64,000 nucleotides of DNA from Cydia pomonella (lineage: Eukaryota > Arthropoda > Insecta > Lepidoptera > Tortricidae), in NCBI RefSeq assembly GCF_033807575.1, contig NC_084716.1, positions 7,316,001 to 7,380,000 on the forward strand, given 5' to 3'. The translations under genes and the position numbers were made by a program. Below the pieces are notes generated by a model. It was not told the DNA's origin. It did not search any database and saw only the letters and a program-made list of their open reading frames with translations. Shown piece after piece: positions 62,799 through 64,000 of the stretch. The stretch's first letter is position 1; every line of letters begins with the position of its first letter.

Positions 62799-63024
62799 AA
62801 CTCTGCACCGGATGTGACAGAAAAAAGCGTGGAAATGTCAATACATTCTGTCATTTGACATGTTATGATGACAGCTAGTGCTTCACTTTATTAGCTTGGT
62901 CCGATATACTTTGTTTTTATTAAATATGTAAGTACCTAGTACGGTCCTCGTGAATTCCGAATTTGACTGGTCAAGACTAAGATTTTTTATTAAAAATCCA
63001 ACCGCGAAACGTAAAACGGTAAAA

Positions 63025-63120
63025 TATATTTTGATTAAACCAGGGGTAGGATTTGCAATCCGGATCCGTTATGTATGAAATTATCTGAATCTGGATCCGG
63101 ATCCGCGGATCTTCCTTTAT
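63025..63120. repeat. 'GGATCCGGATCC' repeat fragment
   Basis: ATTTGCAATCCGGATCCG and ATCTGGATCCGGATCCGCGG ATC are internally repetitive and palindromic. It resembles the end of a recalled lepidopteran MITE; no second copy is present. Confidence 0.45.
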
Positions 63121-64000
63121 ATTTATATAACTAACCTTGCTGGAATTTGTTTTAAAGATAGTTTATTTTTCAAGTAGGCATATTACAATGCGCTACACCT
63201 CTGACCCGAGAAGATCCCTAAATAGTAGGAGGGTATTCCAATATCGCACCGGCAAGAAAGTACGAATTTTACATTAGAAGGTACGAATAAGAACTCTGCG
63301 ACAAATAAGCGCGTGAAAAGCCGGTAACAACCCGCGTTTCCGTACTTAGTAATGAAACCTCAACATGGAAACCCGAAAGTTTCCGTGCGCGGGGATAAAA
63401 TTCGGCGTCGTAAAGCAGCACTTTGGCCCCCATTATCCTATCGTTAATGTATTCGCCGTTGTTATGCCTTAATATCGTGGCTTTAGCGGTTCACACGATG
63501 TAGTGTGCTCGCTATCTAGCATAGTTTGTGACTAGCTTTTACGTAAGTGAGACATTTCGCTACTTTCAACTCCTCACGCCATGTATCCGCGGTGAATGAC
63601 GTCCGGCATTCGAGCTTCGAACAAGGATTCTGCATATTACTTGGTTTTGTCAAAAAATCATTTGTTCTACTTTACTGTTATGGCGCTTATAGACTACGCC
63701 GTTATGCCCACGGCAATAATGACGTTAATCGATCTTTCCAAATGTAACAAGTGAAAGTTTGGAAAAGCTTATAAATAACCTTTCCATTCACGCAAGCAGA
63801 TCTTGCATACATTAACAAAACGAGTAAGATACCACAAACAGAGGCGTTATAATTTTATTAAAACCTCCTTCAAAGTCTGCCTAAGCCCACATATGTTGCC
63901 TCAAAGTCCGAATAATTACAAAAATACCTACACGTTGGGGTCTAAAATAAACAAAGTTTCATATAATTTACATTTCGCCTTGGCCCGTCGCATCTTTTTC
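63121..64000. other. no gene recognised
   Basis: Anonymous sequence up to the window edge; the 66-codon frame at 63547-63747 has no domain. Confidence 0.4.

Noticed and set aside
1..64000. CRISPR arrays, operons, rRNA genes, viral or toxin genes
   Set aside because: No regularly spaced repeats, no bacterial gene organisation, no rRNA-like sequence and no recognisable viral or toxin protein on either strand.

Overview
The window is eukaryotic nuclear DNA, almost certainly from a lepidopteran (moth or butterfly). It is AT-rich and nearly devoid of coding sequence. It is packed with small interspersed repeats of kinds familiar from Lepidoptera: two tRNA-derived SINE families, 5'-truncated LINE tails ending in AATAAA or AAATA runs, a repeat family with a built-in TCTG microsatellite, and many short hairpin or MITE-like elements, several flanked by TA. 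There are no bacterial-style operons, rRNA genes or CRISPR arrays. Family names such as SINE-A, SINE-B and M are labels used only here.

Layout. At 1-10.4 kb there are SINEs, including one inserted into the tail of another, a partial 231-bp duplication, an intact MITE and a full-length M element. At 10.4-11.2 kb a minus-strand LINE 3' fragment lies just before the best host-gene candidate: a plus-strand terminal coding exon (10986-11104) with a strong splice acceptor and a nearby poly(A) signal. At 14.6-14.86 kb a GC-rich patch with an initiator-like TCAGTG and a perfect AG|GTAAGT donor could be the promoter and 5' exon of a downstream gene; this is weak. At 16.8-21.6 kb there is a tRNA-like sequence, a broken LINE reverse-transcriptase tail and a nested M/LINE complex. 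At 21-30 kb sequence is mostly anonymous, with a 564-bp LINE 3' end and a long-TIR MITE. At 30.7-33.7 kb an M element is interrupted by a LINE tail, followed by the only long intact ORF: a 517-codon LINE reverse-transcriptase fragment with catalytic motifs and a C-terminal CCHC finger. At 34-49 kb hairpin elements dominate, including a 107-bp-arm snapback, several TA-flanked MITEs and the second M element. At 49-64 kb there is a SINE split by an insertion, more LINE tails, the second copy of a 189-bp foldback element, and a SINE with a perfect 14-bp target-site duplication.

Taken together, this reads as an intergenic or large-intron region shaped by retroposition and MITE spread. There are no interacting genes to describe. 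I did not find a convincing novel gene system. The most interesting material is structural: same-length foldback elements, a near-perfect hairpin able to give long dsRNA, a possible TACAGTC-terminated element group, nested insertions that give relative ages, and the unidentified terminal exon. Dispersed-family claims not backed by a second copy in this window rest on recall of lepidopteran repeats and carry lower confidence.
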